In this document: positions 1 to 5,044 of the stretch, one piece after another
Layout of the letters: every line of letters starts with the position of its first letter
Position numbering within the stretch: the first letter of the stretch is position 1
Source of the DNA: Oceanospirillaceae bacterium UBA7410
GTDB taxonomy: Bacteria; Pseudomonadota; Gammaproteobacteria; Pseudomonadales; Balneatricaceae
Direction of reading: 5' to 3'
Assembly: GCA_002470565.1 (NCBI GenBank)
Contig: DKMQ01000016.1
Span: 7,274 to 12,431, forward strand
DNA: 5,158 nt
Notes under the pieces: generated by a model
Databases searched by the model: none
The model's input: only the letters and a program-made list of their open reading frames with translations
What the model was told of the DNA's origin: nothing
Program-made: the position numbers and the translations under genes

Positions 1-30
1 AGCGCCTGTACCAAATTTCATTATCGCCAT
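1..30 (-). CDS. 5' end of a leftward gene, possibly phosphoglucomutase/phosphomannomutase family (partial)
   Basis: Only the first ten codons are inside the window, reading MAIMKFGTGA on the minus strand from an ATG at 30-28. An AGG lies six bases upstream of this ATG as a plausible ribosome binding site, and an in-frame TAG at 63-61 bounds the frame. A second ATG at 21-19 is too far from the AGG to be preferred. The start resembles the N-terminus of hexose-phosphate mutases, where a short lead is followed by a KFGT[DG]GWR motif, but ten residues cannot settle the family. The gene is divergent from the helicase gene. Seen: start, weak ribosome binding site and open frame. Inferred: the family. 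Confidence 0.35.
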   Translation of the reverse strand, partial: MAIMKFGTGA

Positions 31-154
31 AGCGCACCTGCTTTTAACCACCCAAGCTGTCTATTGTTACACTAGTAGCATAAGCACAAGGATGAGCGCA
101 TATAGCTGAATCTATTATGAGCAAAATACGGTATCCTATGGCCTCGAATATTTA

Positions 155-1423
155 ATGAGTTATGCCGCCGTGTCTTTTGTCGACTTAATGCTGGATGAAG
201 AGCTACTTCTTGCCCTTTCAGAACATGAATTTACCCAGCCTACTGCTATTCAACAACAAGCTATTCCACCTTTGTTGGAAGGCTCTAATGTATTAGCTTC
301 GGCCCCCACTGGCACAGGTAAAACCCTGGCTTTTGTGTTGCCCGCATTACAACATATTTTAGACACGCCAAGACAAGAAGCCGGCACGCCAAAGGTGCTT
401 ATACTTAGCCCAACCCGCGAACTGGCTCGCCAAACCTATGACCAAATAGAGCAACTGGTAGCCAATAACCATTTAAAGTGCTGCCTTATTGTGGGCGGCG
501 TGCCTTTTGGCATGCAAAAAGCCATGGTGGCCCAAACCATCGATGTGCTGGTAGCTACCCCTGGGCGTTTGCTAGAAATTGAAGAACACATGGCGCTGGA
601 TTTATCTCTAGTGACTGTGTTTGTAATAGACGAAGCGGATCGCATGTTGGATTTGGGCTTTATTCAGGCCATTCATCAAATTTCGGATATGTTGCCTTTA
701 GAACGCCAAACTTCTATGTTTTCTGCCACGCTAGAAGGCGACAAGGTGCAAGCCTTTGCCCACGACCTGCTTTCTGATAATGCCGTGCAAGTGGCCGTGG
801 AAGCACCGCGCCATGTGGCTAAAAAGATAAGCCAAGCGGTTTACCAAGCAGACAACGAACTACACAAAGAGCATTTACTTAAAGCCCTGCTGCGCCTACC
901 AGAAGTAAAGCAAGCCATCGTGTTTGTAAACAGTAAAAAGCAAGTAGACACATGGCTTAAAGTGGTGCGCACCCTTGGCATTCAGTGCACAGGGCTGCAC
1001 GGCGACTTGCGCCAAAGTGACCGTAACCAACAGATTAAAGACATGCGCCGTGGCCGCACTAAAGTGCTGATTGCTACCGACGTGATGGCACGTGGTGTGG
1101 ACCTACCCGGCCTAAGCCATGTAATAAACGTGCACATGCCAGAAAAGGCAGACAGCTATGTTCACCGTGCAGGCCGCACAGGCCGTGACGGCGAAGCAGG
1201 CAGCGTGTGGTCTATAGTAGATGCGATGGACTGGCCAAACCTAGGCCGCATAGAGCGCTATATTGGCAACCCTATTGAGCGCAAGATATTCCCAGGTTTT
1301 TCACCTAAAAAAGAAGAGCCTGCGGTATTGAAAAAGGTGAAACTTAAAAAGCCAAAGGTGTCTAAATCTGACAAGGCTAAGGCTGAGAAAGCAAAGGCTA
1401 AAAAGCTGAAGAAAAAGGGCTAG
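155..1423 (+). CDS. srmB: ATP-dependent DEAD-box RNA helicase, SrmB type
   Basis: This is a complete 422-residue DEAD-box RNA helicase. Visible motifs are the Q motif (FTQPTAIQ, residues 26-33), Walker A/motif I (APTGTGKT, 50-57), motif Ia (PTREL, 86-90), GG (114-115), TPGR (135-138), DEAD (159-162), SAT (190-192), motif IV (IVFVNS, 255-260), motif V (ATDVMARGVD, 307-316) and motif VI (HRAGRTGR, 337-344). A lysine-rich basic tail follows from about residue 385. The start region (LDEELL), the SAPTGTGKT and FSATLEGD stretches and the basic tail match SrmB better than RhlE, RhlB or DeaD; E. coli SrmB is 444 residues. SrmB is cytoplasmic and helps early 50S ribosomal subunit assembly, especially in the cold. 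ATG155 is the first start after an in-frame TGA at 107-109. No strong Shine-Dalgarno precedes it. Met12 (188) is an alternative, but using it would remove the usual SrmB-like lead. All catalytic motifs are intact. The gene is followed at once by a hairpin terminator. Confidence 0.93.
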   Translation: MSYAAVSFVDLMLDEELLLALSEHEFTQPTAIQQQAIPPLLEGSNVLASAPTGTGKTLAFVLPALQHILDTPRQEAGTPKVLILSPTRELARQTYDQIEQLVANNHLKCCLIVGGVPFGMQKAMVAQTIDVLVATPGRLLEIEEHMALDLSLVTVFVIDEADRMLDLGFIQAIHQISDMLPLERQTSMFSATLEGDKVQAFAHDLLSDNAVQVAVEAPRHVAKKISQAVYQADNELHKEHLLKALLRLPEVKQAIVFVNSKKQVDTWLKVVRTLGIQCTGLHGDLRQSDRNQQIKDMRRGRTKVLIATDVMARGVDLPGLSHVINVHMPEKADSYVHRAGRTGRDGEAGSVWSIVDAMDWPNLGRIERYIGNPIERKIFPGFSPKKEEPAVLKKVKLKKPKVSKSDKAKAEKAKAKKLKKKG

Positions 1424-1430
1424 TGTGCTC

Positions 1431-1466
1431 ATCACAAGCCTTTTTAAAAAGGTTTGTGATGATTTT
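1431..1466 (+). terminator. Hairpin terminator of srmB, shared with the convergent GFA gene
   Basis: The arms 1431-1445 and 1446-1460 are complementary over 15 positions, with a single G-U wobble, starting ATCACAAGCC and ending GGTTTGTGAT. The centre is TTTTTAAAAA, so the real loop is a few bases of that. On the + strand the hairpin is followed by GATTTT, a short T-run. It begins seven bases after the srmB stop and ends five bases before the stop of the leftward GFA gene. It can therefore serve both convergent transcripts, although the minus-strand side lacks a clear T-tract. Confidence 0.75.
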
Positions 1467-1878
1467 AATCAGAAGATTCATACCTTGAGTTTTTTGGTGC
1501 GCTGATGCCTGCAGTGAACCAATCCACCTTTTCGCTACAAAATATTTGAGCTTGAGGCGCTAATGATGGCTCTTCATCCAAACTACCTGCTGGCACTATT
1601 AAAGATTCACTACTTAGTGATTTATAAGGCAAACCAGAGCCACATTGGCTGCAAAACACTTTTGTAAACTCCCCTTCTTTATGGTCAAAACGAACTGTTT
1701 TATCCAAGCCACTTAGCCATTTAATATGTTCTGTTGTGGTGAATAAGTTAGATGCATGGGATGAGCCAGATACCTTGCGGCACTGTATGCAATGACAAAA
1801 GTAAAACTTATCAAAGCTATCGTTTACGACAAACTTTACAGCGCCACATAGGCAACCACCTGAAATTTTACGGCTCAT
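1465..1878 (-). CDS. GFA-family (glutathione-dependent formaldehyde-activating-like) zinc protein
   Basis: This is a 137-residue protein of the GFA/CENP-V fold. The diagnostic zinc ligands are all present: GGCLCGAV near the N-terminus (Cys9, Cys11), CHCIQCRK (Cys28, Cys30, Cys33) and FCSQCGS (Cys76, Cys79). The length is normal for the family. The founding member, Gfa, was described as condensing formaldehyde with glutathione, but most short homologues have no demonstrated substrate, so the reaction here is not known. There is no signal peptide or membrane segment, so it is probably cytosolic. ATG1878 has a good Shine-Dalgarno (AAAGGAA) at the right distance. The gene converges on srmB with a shared terminator. 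It lies downstream of, and in the same direction as, two attC-like sites. GFA proteins are also known as integron cassette passengers, but no attC-like site directly flanks this one. Confidence 0.88.
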   Translation of the reverse strand: MSRKISGGCLCGAVKFVVNDSFDKFYFCHCIQCRKVSGSSHASNLFTTTEHIKWLSGLDKTVRFDHKEGEFTKVFCSQCGSGLPYKSLSSESLIVPAGSLDEEPSLAPQAQIFCSEKVDWFTAGISAPKNSRYESSD

Positions 1879-1882
1879 GTTG

Positions 1883-1890
1883 ATTCCTTT
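1883..1890 (-). promoter_or_regulatory. Ribosome binding site of the GFA gene
   Basis: AAAGGAAT on the minus strand lies four bases before ATG1878, with the GGA core six bases away. This is the clearest Shine-Dalgarno among the short genes in the window, and it fixes the GFA start. Confidence 0.7.
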
Positions 1891-1912
1891 TGCAGGGTTA
1901 AAATGAGAGATG

Positions 1913-1944
1913 AAGGCCTGTTAAGAGTTTACAAGGCCTTTTAT
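1913..1944 (+). terminator. Small hairpin with T-run in the leader of the GFA gene
   Basis: AAGGCCT (1913-1919) and AGGCCTT (1934-1940) form a seven-base-pair stem. It can be lengthened by GT/AC inside (1920-1921 with 1931-1932) past one bulged A. On the + strand it is followed by TTATAA, so that four T's (1939-1942) close it. No rightward gene ends here, so it could be a relic terminator stopping antisense transcription. On the minus strand it would be a leader hairpin 35-66 bases before the GFA start. Confidence 0.35.
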
Positions 1945-1978
1945 AACATCTATTTGCTTCTGTTGGTCTCCTCATACA

Positions 1979-1989
1979 TTACATTGTAA
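1979..1989. repeat. Short palindrome, possible operator
   Basis: TTACATTGTAA is an odd-length perfect dyad (TTACA-T-TGTAA) about 100 bases upstream of the GFA start. A dyad of this size could be a regulator half-site pair, but in AT-rich DNA it can easily be chance. No regulator is recognised nearby. Confidence 0.2.
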
Positions 1990-2021
1990 CTAATTGGCGT
2001 GCCTATTAACGTGGGTGTGCA

Positions 2022-2099
2022 TCAAGTTAAGCCTTCACAACTATTACATTTCAGATCACCCACCCATTGCAGTGACCGTTCATACTCTACAATTTTCAT
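2022..2099 (-). CDS. Tiny possible ORF (25 codons), unknown, with open frame beyond its TGA
   Basis: The frame starts at ATG2099-2097, reads MKIVEYERSL, ends NSCEGLT and stops at TGA 2024-2022. It contains a C-x-x-C pair (KCNSC). After the TGA the same frame stays open for 23 more codons, starting CTPTLIGTP, to a TAG at 1952-1950. It lies 28 bases past the attC-like site at 2127-2184. This could be a small cassette gene, a pseudogene cut by a nonsense mutation, or noise. A weak AGG lies ten bases before the start. I do not recognise a family, and the length is too short for coding evidence on its own. Confidence 0.25.
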   Translation of the reverse strand: MKIVEYERSLQWVGDLKCNSCEGLT

Positions 2100-2116
2100 A
2101 AAATTAACACCTAACC

Positions 2117-2575
2117 TTATAGTGCAACATAGCGCCCACAGCAAGCGCGCTTTTTGCACGTCGATTTGCCTGTGTTTGTTATATTTTTTTTCTTATGGAC
2201 GTAAGGATTAAATATAAATCCAATAATTGAAAAGATACCCGTTAAATACGCCAAGAGTTTAATAAGCCCTTGAAAAGCAGCTAAGGCCTCTAGCGATTTA
2301 GTACTGAGGTCATTTTTATATATAGCTAGCTTACAATCTTGATAGGATTTCATTTCAAAGTTGCATTTAAGATCATTAAAGCTAATTTCTTTTTTTAGCT
2401 CGTATTCAATAGCGTATTTTAGCTTATGAGAGTCTGCCTCTAAAGGTAGAGCAATACTTGTTACCTTCATAAGCGATAAAAAATATAATGTAGCCATCAC
2501 AACAAATACTTTAAACAAAAAGGTGTAGCCAGATTTACTAGAAAATTCATTTATTGCATATTCAAAAAAATTCAT
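2117..2575 (-). CDS. Hypothetical two-helix membrane protein, possible integron cassette gene
   Basis: This 152-residue protein belongs to no family I recognise. Two hydrophobic segments stand out, at about residues 17-36 and 103-124. Between them lies a hydrophilic domain of about 65 residues with Lys, Asp and Glu and two cysteines (71 and 81). The basic tail after residue 127 (HKKKN) would favour cytoplasmic termini, placing the middle domain outside the inner membrane; this topology is inferred. The gene is AT-rich, unlike srmB. The ATG has only a weak GAAG-type ribosome binding site, and it lies 15 bases after the attC-like site at 2591-2662. Its last codons, from about residue 131 to the stop, run through the attC-like palindrome at 2127-2184. 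An A8 run (2191-2184) sits just before that overlap, so the native C-terminus could differ. There is no homology evidence for expression. Confidence 0.6.
   Translation of the reverse strand: MNFFEYAINEFSSKSGYTFLFKVFVVMATLYFLSLMKVTSIALPLEADSHKLKYAIEYELKKEISFNDLKCNFEMKSYQDCKLAIYKNDLSTKSLEALAAFQGLIKLLAYLTGIFSIIGFIFNPYVHKKKNITNTGKSTCKKRACCGRYVAL
2127..2184 (-). other. attC-like recombination site (58 bases)
   Basis: Read on the minus strand this has the order R''-L''-loop-L'-R' of an integron attC. R'' is ATATAAC (2184-2178). After AAA comes CACAGGCAA. The centre GTGC-AAAAA-GCGCGC forms a short inner stem, then come TTGCTGTG and finally R' GCTATGT (2133-2127), one base off the usual GTTRRRY core. 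CACAGGCAA pairs with TTGCTGTG except for one extra G on the L'' side, and three-base unpaired spacers separate the L and R pairs. Both features are typical of attC, and the side carrying the extra base agrees with a leftward cassette. The core mismatch and the overlap with the 3' end of the membrane-protein gene are the weak points. Confidence 0.45.
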
Positions 2576-2590
2576 TGTTTACTACTTCAA

Positions 2591-2662
2591 ACATAACGCC
2601 TGCCACACGGGCTTGAAAAAGCGAAGCTTTTGCGAGTCCGAACAGCGAAGCTGTGGTTGTGC
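2591..2662 (-). other. Second attC-like palindrome with two GCGAAGC mini-hairpins (72 bases)
   Basis: On the minus strand it starts GCACAAC (2662-2656) and ends GTTATGT (2597-2591). These outer boxes pair, with one wobble and one mismatch. Inside, CCACA pairs with TGTGG and CGGACTCG pairs imperfectly with CAAGCCCG. The apex AAAAGC-GAA-GCTTTT (2617-2631) is a tight hairpin. A further hairpin, ACAGC-GAA-GCTGT (2642-2654), bulges from one side, which is not standard for attC. The end motif AGGCGTTATGT is typical of cassette junctions, and the membrane-protein gene starts 15 bases later, as expected for a cassette. It could instead be an unrelated repeat or a weak terminator. Confidence 0.35.
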
Positions 2663-2671
2663 TATCACTTC

Positions 2672-2833
2672 TTATACGTCATTGTTTTCGGCTGGCTCTT
2701 TTTCTGCAGGTTTACTTTCTTTCTTGCTTTTTTTAGTTGGTTCGTGAGAGCCAACGCCTGATAAAAGATAGCCTGTTAATGCCCCAGTTAATATTGCTTT
2801 AGTTTCTCTATGCCTGCTCCTCCAACTAGAGAC
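2672..2833 (-). pseudogene. Start-less reading frame: C-terminal remnant or frameshifted tail of the TPR gene
   Basis: After a TGA at 2836-2834 this frame is open for 53 codons to a TAA at 2674-2672 and has no ATG, GTG or TTG. From about the tenth codon it reads like real protein: a glycine-containing hydrophobic stretch (AILTGALTGYLLSGV), then a Lys/Glu/Pro-rich tail (KKSKKESKPAEKEPAENNDV). Its first part overlaps the last 15 codons of the TPR gene in the -1 frame. It may be the true C-terminus of that gene after a single-base change, the tail of a gene cut off by recombination, or chance. The hydrophobic-then-charged layout argues against chance. Confidence 0.4.
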
Positions 2834-3495
2834 TCATATAATGCAGATAAAGAGGCGTCATCAGGAAATAGTTCTAAATAACGGTTCATGGTATTCAAGG
2901 CTTGCGCCCTATCCTCCATTGCTAAATAGGCCAAGCCCAAAGGCCTCAGGGCCTTGGTATTTCCTAATTCTATAGCCTTATCTAAAACCTCTATGGCCAT
3001 TACAGGCCGAGCAGAATCCAACAGATAAATGCCGTAATAGTAGTAACCACTGCCACTCGCTGGCATCAACTTTAATAAGCTCTGATAATACATATTGGCA
3101 CTTTCATAGCTAGCTGAAACATCAAGATTAAACCCCATATGATGCAACATAGCGGCACGCCAAAGAAGCTTAGAGCTTCCCTCTAGTCCTTCAACATCAT
3201 CAAATATCATTGCCAATTGGCGAACATGTGTAATAGCTCGATGTTTATCAGACTCACTATCAAAGCGGGGTGGGTAAGTGAGGGCATGACGACTAAGGTC
3301 GTTAAGCATCCGATCAATATAATTAAAATTCAGCGCTAGTGAGCTTTCACCATCACTAGAAATCTCTTCTAGAGCATCCCTAATGTCCCAAGCACCATAA
3401 GGTGAGGCCCCTGCCCATGATGGGTAGGACATCAATACACTACTGACTATGCCGAAAACGATACTTTTAAAGTTCCCTCTTAGAAATTCTTCCAT
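2788..3495 (-). CDS. Exported TPR-repeat protein of unknown role
   Basis: This 235-residue protein has an N-terminal signal-like segment: charged residues up to Lys10, a hydrophobic core at about 11-24, and a likely cleavage after Ala28 (SWA-GAS). It should therefore be periplasmic; there is no lipobox cysteine. The C-terminal half contains about three TPR-like helical pairs, at about residues 114-146, 147-178 and 181-211. Each ends in the usual LxLxP or IELG type turn (LLKLMP, AIELGN, YLELFP). TPR proteins are protein-binding scaffolds, so a partner is expected but none is evident. The start is the first ATG after stops, with only a weak AAGAGA upstream. The region upstream holds a Fur-like motif and a hairpin. 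The stop is followed in another frame by the remnant at 2672-2833, so the natural C-terminus may be altered. The final 15 residues, after the last TPR, look less structured. Confidence 0.75.
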   Translation of the reverse strand: MEEFLRGNFKSIVFGIVSSVLMSYPSWAGASPYGAWDIRDALEEISSDGESSLALNFNYIDRMLNDLSRHALTYPPRFDSESDKHRAITHVRQLAMIFDDVEGLEGSSKLLWRAAMLHHMGFNLDVSASYESANMYYQSLLKLMPASGSGYYYYGIYLLDSARPVMAIEVLDKAIELGNTKALRPLGLAYLAMEDRAQALNTMNRYLELFPDDASLSALYESLVGGAGIEKLKQY

Positions 3496-3548
3496 CTAAA
3501 TTCTCTTAATTTATTATTTAGCCATAACAGCCCATTTATAAAGCCTAC

Positions 3549-3577
3549 CGGCTCTCATAATAATTATTGGAGAGCCG
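3549..3577. repeat. Inverted repeat upstream of the TPR gene
   Basis: CGGCTCTC (3549-3556) and GAGAGCCG (3570-3577) are perfect eight-base arms. The loop contains a second palindrome, AATAATTATT (3559-3568), so the whole can fold as one long hairpin with a small internal mismatch. Neither side has a good T-run, so a factor-independent terminator is unlikely. It lies in the probable leader of the TPR gene and could act on the mRNA or bind a regulator. Confidence 0.5.
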
Positions 3578-3584
3578 CTCCTTT

Positions 3585-3603
3585 AATTATCATTCTCATC
3601 TTA
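3585..3603. promoter_or_regulatory. Fur-box-like motif (weak)
   Basis: The 19 bases starting AATTATCATTCTCAT match 12 of 19 positions of the classic Fur box GATAATGATAATCATTATC. On the minus strand this reads GAGAATGATAATT, a common Fur-site core. It lies about 90 bases upstream of the TPR start. In AT-rich DNA such a match can be chance. If real, it would make the TPR gene iron-responsive. Confidence 0.25.
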
Positions 3604-3799
3604 AAAACTCATAACCATATGAAATAATTAAAGTTAAAGGGCCACCAAGGTTATTAATCTCAAAAAAATATCGGTTTGCGCTCCTTAATAACAAAATCAA
3701 GCTTTACCGCATGAATCACCAAACCCATAAGCTTATAGAGACTTATTAGCCTTTATATACGTTCTATCTTATATTATATAAATTTTAGTGAAAATTAAG

Positions 3800-3818
3800 T
3801 AAATTACGCAGTAATTTA
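3800..3818. repeat. Perfect 8-base inverted repeat with 3-base spacer
   Basis: TAAATTAC (3800-3807) and GTAATTTA (3811-3818) flank GCA. It could be an operator or a small cruciform. It abuts the longer hairpin at 3824-3871. AT-richness raises the chance rate, but eight perfect pairs with a three-base gap is notable. Confidence 0.4.
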
Positions 3819-3823
3819 AATTA

Positions 3824-3871
3824 AGCAACGTAAACCTACAAGCATAAATGCTAAATAAGGTTTAAGTTGCT
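3824..3871 (-). terminator. Long three-part stem-loop downstream of the oxidoreductase gene
   Basis: Three nested paired segments line up on one axis: AGCAAC with GTTGCT, TAAACC with GGTTTA, and AGCAT with ATGCT, giving 17 base pairs. They are separated by a 1x1 mismatch (3830/3865) and a 4x6 internal loop, with an apical AA. It starts 44 bases past the stop of the leftward Gfo/Idh/MocA gene. On that strand it is followed by TAATTTAAATT, which is T-rich but not a clean U-tract. A 3'-end structure or terminator is the simplest reading. A regulatory RNA element is possible. Confidence 0.45.
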
Positions 3872-3915
3872 ATTCTTTATGGCTATATTACTAGCTTAGG
3901 ACTACTAATGACGAC

Positions 3916-5016
3916 TTATTCACTAGTAGGAAAATGAATAATGCGAGACTGTGAAGCAGATTCTTGCGCAGCCATGCCCATTTGCACAGCGATTAAACCA
4001 TCGTTTAGGCTTACTTCTGGCTGCAGGTTACCCAGCACCACTTGCTGAAATTTTTGATGCTGGTAATAGGTAGAGCCATTGTGGTCTCCAGCTTGCAGCA
4101 GTGTGGCATCCACAGGTATCTCTAGAGTTTGTGGGCCTTTGGGTGCTCTTGGGCTCACTACCACCTTGGGGGTTGGCGCTTGCCCTAAATGCTCTGGCCA
4201 AAAGCGGTTTGGGCCTGGCACAAAGCACTCTACCTTGCACTCCACGCCCACAGCCGAAATTTCTTCTTGATAGGTAGCCCCTTCGGCAAACATACAAAGC
4301 TCTAGCATGGCCCGTGAGCCCGAAGCAAAGTCTACTATTACATAGCCGTTGTCCCAAATATCTGGAGTGCGGCCATTATATTGTTCATCTAGGTGATTAT
4401 TAGTTTGCCCTGCAGAGGCCATAATACGTATGGGTTCAGATTTTAGTATCAGGCGCATTAGGTCAAAAAAGTGACAACATTTTTCCACAAATGTGCCGCC
4501 AGAGTTTTCGTTAAATCTGTTCCAGTCATTCACTTTTGCTAAAAATGGGAAGCGATGTTCTTTTATAGTCAGCAGCTTCACCCCACCCACTAGTGCATTA
4601 GCTTCACTAATTAGCTTAGCCACAGGGGGCATATAGCGATATTCCATGGCCACCCAAATAGGCTTGGGGTAGTTTTGTATAAGCTCTTTTATAAGCTTGG
4701 CGTCATCTGGGTGGGTAATTAATGGTTTTTCTACCAATATAGGCAGTGGGTTAAGGCAGGCGATTAGTTTTAGCTGTTGGGCATGCAAAAAGTTGGGGCT
4801 TACAATCACTAAACAATCTAGGTCTTTACGCCCTAGTAGGGCTTTTATAGAGGTTTCAAATTGTGCTTCTGGGGCCAGTTGTTTGGCGGCAGCTCTCATG
4901 CTGTGATCAGGTTCAAAAATGGCAGCAATGCGAGTGTTTTCAAGTAATTTAATATTCTTGATATGCTCTTGTCCCATCATGCCGCAGCCAATCATGGCGT
5001 AGTTTAAAACTGTCAC
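3916..5016 (-). CDS. Gfo/Idh/MocA-family NAD(P)-dependent oxidoreductase
   Basis: This is a complete 366-residue sugar-type dehydrogenase. The Rossmann domain opens with the dinucleotide loop GCGMMG (residues 10-15). The family signature EKP (96-98) supplies the catalytic lysine (Lys97). The C-terminal domain contains GGTFVEKCCHFFD (173-185), in which His182 and Asp185 sit where the family places its substrate-binding histidine and acid. The end carries the usual late helix (SLNDGLIAVQMGMAAQ). Members oxidise or reduce sugars, inositols and sugar nucleotides; the substrate cannot be told from sequence. It is probably cytosolic. The start is GTG5016, preceded five bases away by AGAGGT, and an in-frame TAG lies just upstream, so no longer start is possible. 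Met8 is too far into the first beta strand. The gene follows another leftward gene by 28 bases and is probably co-transcribed with it. Confidence 0.9.
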   Translation of the reverse strand: MTVLNYAMIGCGMMGQEHIKNIKLLENTRIAAIFEPDHSMRAAAKQLAPEAQFETSIKALLGRKDLDCLVIVSPNFLHAQQLKLIACLNPLPILVEKPLITHPDDAKLIKELIQNYPKPIWVAMEYRYMPPVAKLISEANALVGGVKLLTIKEHRFPFLAKVNDWNRFNENSGGTFVEKCCHFFDLMRLILKSEPIRIMASAGQTNNHLDEQYNGRTPDIWDNGYVIVDFASGSRAMLELCMFAEGATYQEEISAVGVECKVECFVPGPNRFWPEHLGQAPTPKVVVSPRAPKGPQTLEIPVDATLLQAGDHNGSTYYQHQKFQQVVLGNLQPEVSLNDGLIAVQMGMAAQESASQSRIIHFPTSE

Positions 5017-5021
5017 AAAAT

Positions 5022-5027
5022 ACCTCT
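5022..5027 (-). promoter_or_regulatory. Ribosome binding site deciding the GTG start
   Basis: AGAGGT on the minus strand lies five bases before GTG5016 and supports this non-ATG start. The in-frame TAG just upstream rules out any earlier start. Confidence 0.7.
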
Positions 5028-5044
5028 ATTGGTAAGCTCTCAAA

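Larger units (their letters stand above)
3496..3915. other. AT-rich intergenic region, 420 bases, no gene seen
   Basis: No convincing ORF, tRNA or rRNA is visible on either strand; the only ATG-led frames are about a dozen codons or fewer. The promoter of the TPR gene should lie here. A perfect TATAAT on the minus strand (3778-3773) has only a poor -35 (ACTTAA) in front of it and would give a long leader. The stretch holds three notable inverted repeats and a Fur-like motif, each listed separately. Confidence 0.6.

Noticed and set aside
1..60. Reading the left edge as tRNA1(Val) methyltransferase (trmN6), a known neighbour of srmB, because of RCAM and FGTG
   Set aside because: The frame has a TAG just upstream (63-61) and extra residues between the motifs, so it would have to start at Met rather than run through; the mutase-like start fits better.
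436..645. A leftward open frame inside srmB
   Set aside because: It is a shadow of the helicase gene, whose motifs are fully intact in the other frame.
1431..1460. The hairpin after srmB as an attC or transposon end
   Set aside because: It is a continuous stem without spacers and sits exactly between two convergent stop codons, so a shared terminator explains it.
1999..2211. A 70-codon rightward open frame
   Set aside because: It is antisense to the small ORF and the end of the membrane-protein gene, runs across the attC-like palindrome, and has no protein-like character or ribosome binding site.
3824..3871. The long hairpin as another attC site, since its outer arms contain AAC and GTT
   Set aside because: The outer boxes do not fit RYYYAAC/GTTRRRY, the spacer is a single mismatch rather than an unpaired gap, and no cassette gene starts beside it.
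4028..4906. Three open frames inside the oxidoreductase gene (one leftward, two rightward)
   Set aside because: They are shadows of a complete Gfo/Idh/MocA gene with intact signatures.
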